From Eutreptiella sp. 'Long Island Sound 2002' (Eukaryota > Euglenozoa > Euglenophyceae > Eutreptiales > Eutreptiaceae), in the NCBI GenBank assembly GCA_964036045.1, contig OZ038382.1, positions 125,860,556 through 125,924,555 of the forward strand: a DNA stretch of 64,000 nucleotides, read 5' to 3'. Position 1 is the stretch's first letter; each line of letters opens with the position of its first letter. Position numbers and translations under genes: made by a program. This document shows positions 63,894-64,000 of this stretch, piece after piece. The notes below the pieces were generated by a model that was given only the letters and a program-made list of their open reading frames with translations, had not been told where the DNA came from and did not search any database.

Positions 63894-64000
63894 CTAACGG
63901 ACTTTATAAAGCCTCCCCCCAGGCGTCCCCGGGTCCGGCTTGTCCGCGAGGACTTCCTCGGCGGTGAAGTCGTCGTCCTCACCCTCGTCGTCCGAGTCCA
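63894..64000 (-). CDS. pol: pol C-terminal end of Gypsy copy 3 (partial)
   Basis: The frame enters from the window edge as DSDDEGEDDDFTAEEVLADK and ends PDPGTPGGRLYKVR then TAG at 63894-63896. It is the acidic tail of integrase, near identical to copy 1 and without stops in the visible part. The downstream 3' UTR matches copy 1. Confidence 0.88.
   Translation of the reverse strand, partial: DSDDEGEDDDFTAEEVLADKPDPGTPGGRLYKVR

Larger units (their letters stand above)
60994..64000 (-). mobile_element. Ty3/Gypsy retrotransposon, copy 3 (3' end, continues past the window)
   Basis: In minus orientation it contains the end of pol (63894-64000), 3' UTR (63360-63893), PPT and 3' LTR. It is closer to copy 1 than copy 2 is. 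It is inserted in the chromodomain fragment at 60993/60994; the other junction is outside the window. Confidence 0.9.

Overview
The window is eukaryotic nuclear DNA. It has long reverse-transcriptase polyproteins, LTRs, a tRNA-derived SINE, a splice-acceptor-like site, low gene density and nested transposable elements. The mixture (Ty3/Gypsy elements primed by an initiator-Met-like tRNA site, a plant-type PPi-dependent phosphofructokinase fragment, a chromovirus chromodomain) suggests the green lineage. A charophyte alga such as Chara is my best guess, but this is a guess. No clearly intact host gene is present; almost everything is mobile or decaying sequence.

Layout. 1-1304: a long inverted repeat (foldback) with ~470-bp arms and a CTG-rich loop. 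1318-1740: a degenerate CCTGTCGC minisatellite. 1511-3114 (minus): a coiled-coil gene or pseudogene. 3276-3550: a 13-bp tandem repeat. 3785-6235 (minus): an OTU-type cysteine protease gene whose single reading frame is broken by three in-frame TGA codons and cut by the next element. 6236-19424 (plus): Gypsy copy 1, complete, with two 2350-bp LTRs, PBS, PPT, and gag-pol in one frame with nonsense codons but no frameshift. 19425-20966: unassigned sequence with small repeats. 20967-21044: a 78-bp pol tail in minus orientation.

21045-45991 (minus) is the most unusual object: a ~24.9-kb segment bounded by a 15-bp duplication (14/15 identical) of the Gypsy pol target, ending in a (CTAC)n tail and coding throughout on one strand. 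It encodes a long ORF1, an APE endonuclease-reverse transcriptase-RNase H protein, and then a third ORF with a C48/Ulp1-like protease and an SR-rich (RS) domain. Its 5' part carries ~1-kb repeats, a ~190-bp monomer array and A-rich leader repeats; its 3' part holds a captured phosphofructokinase fragment. I read it as a giant non-LTR retrotransposon inserted into Gypsy copy 2.

45992-56223 (minus): Gypsy copy 2, older and frameshifted, with its 5' LTR at the right and its 3' end lost. 56224-60839: low-information DNA with one tRNA-derived SINE. 60840-60993: a chromodomain fragment from a different (chromovirus-type) Gypsy element, interrupted by Gypsy copy 3 (60994 to beyond the window end, minus), of which the 3' LTR, PPT, 3' UTR and the end of pol are visible.
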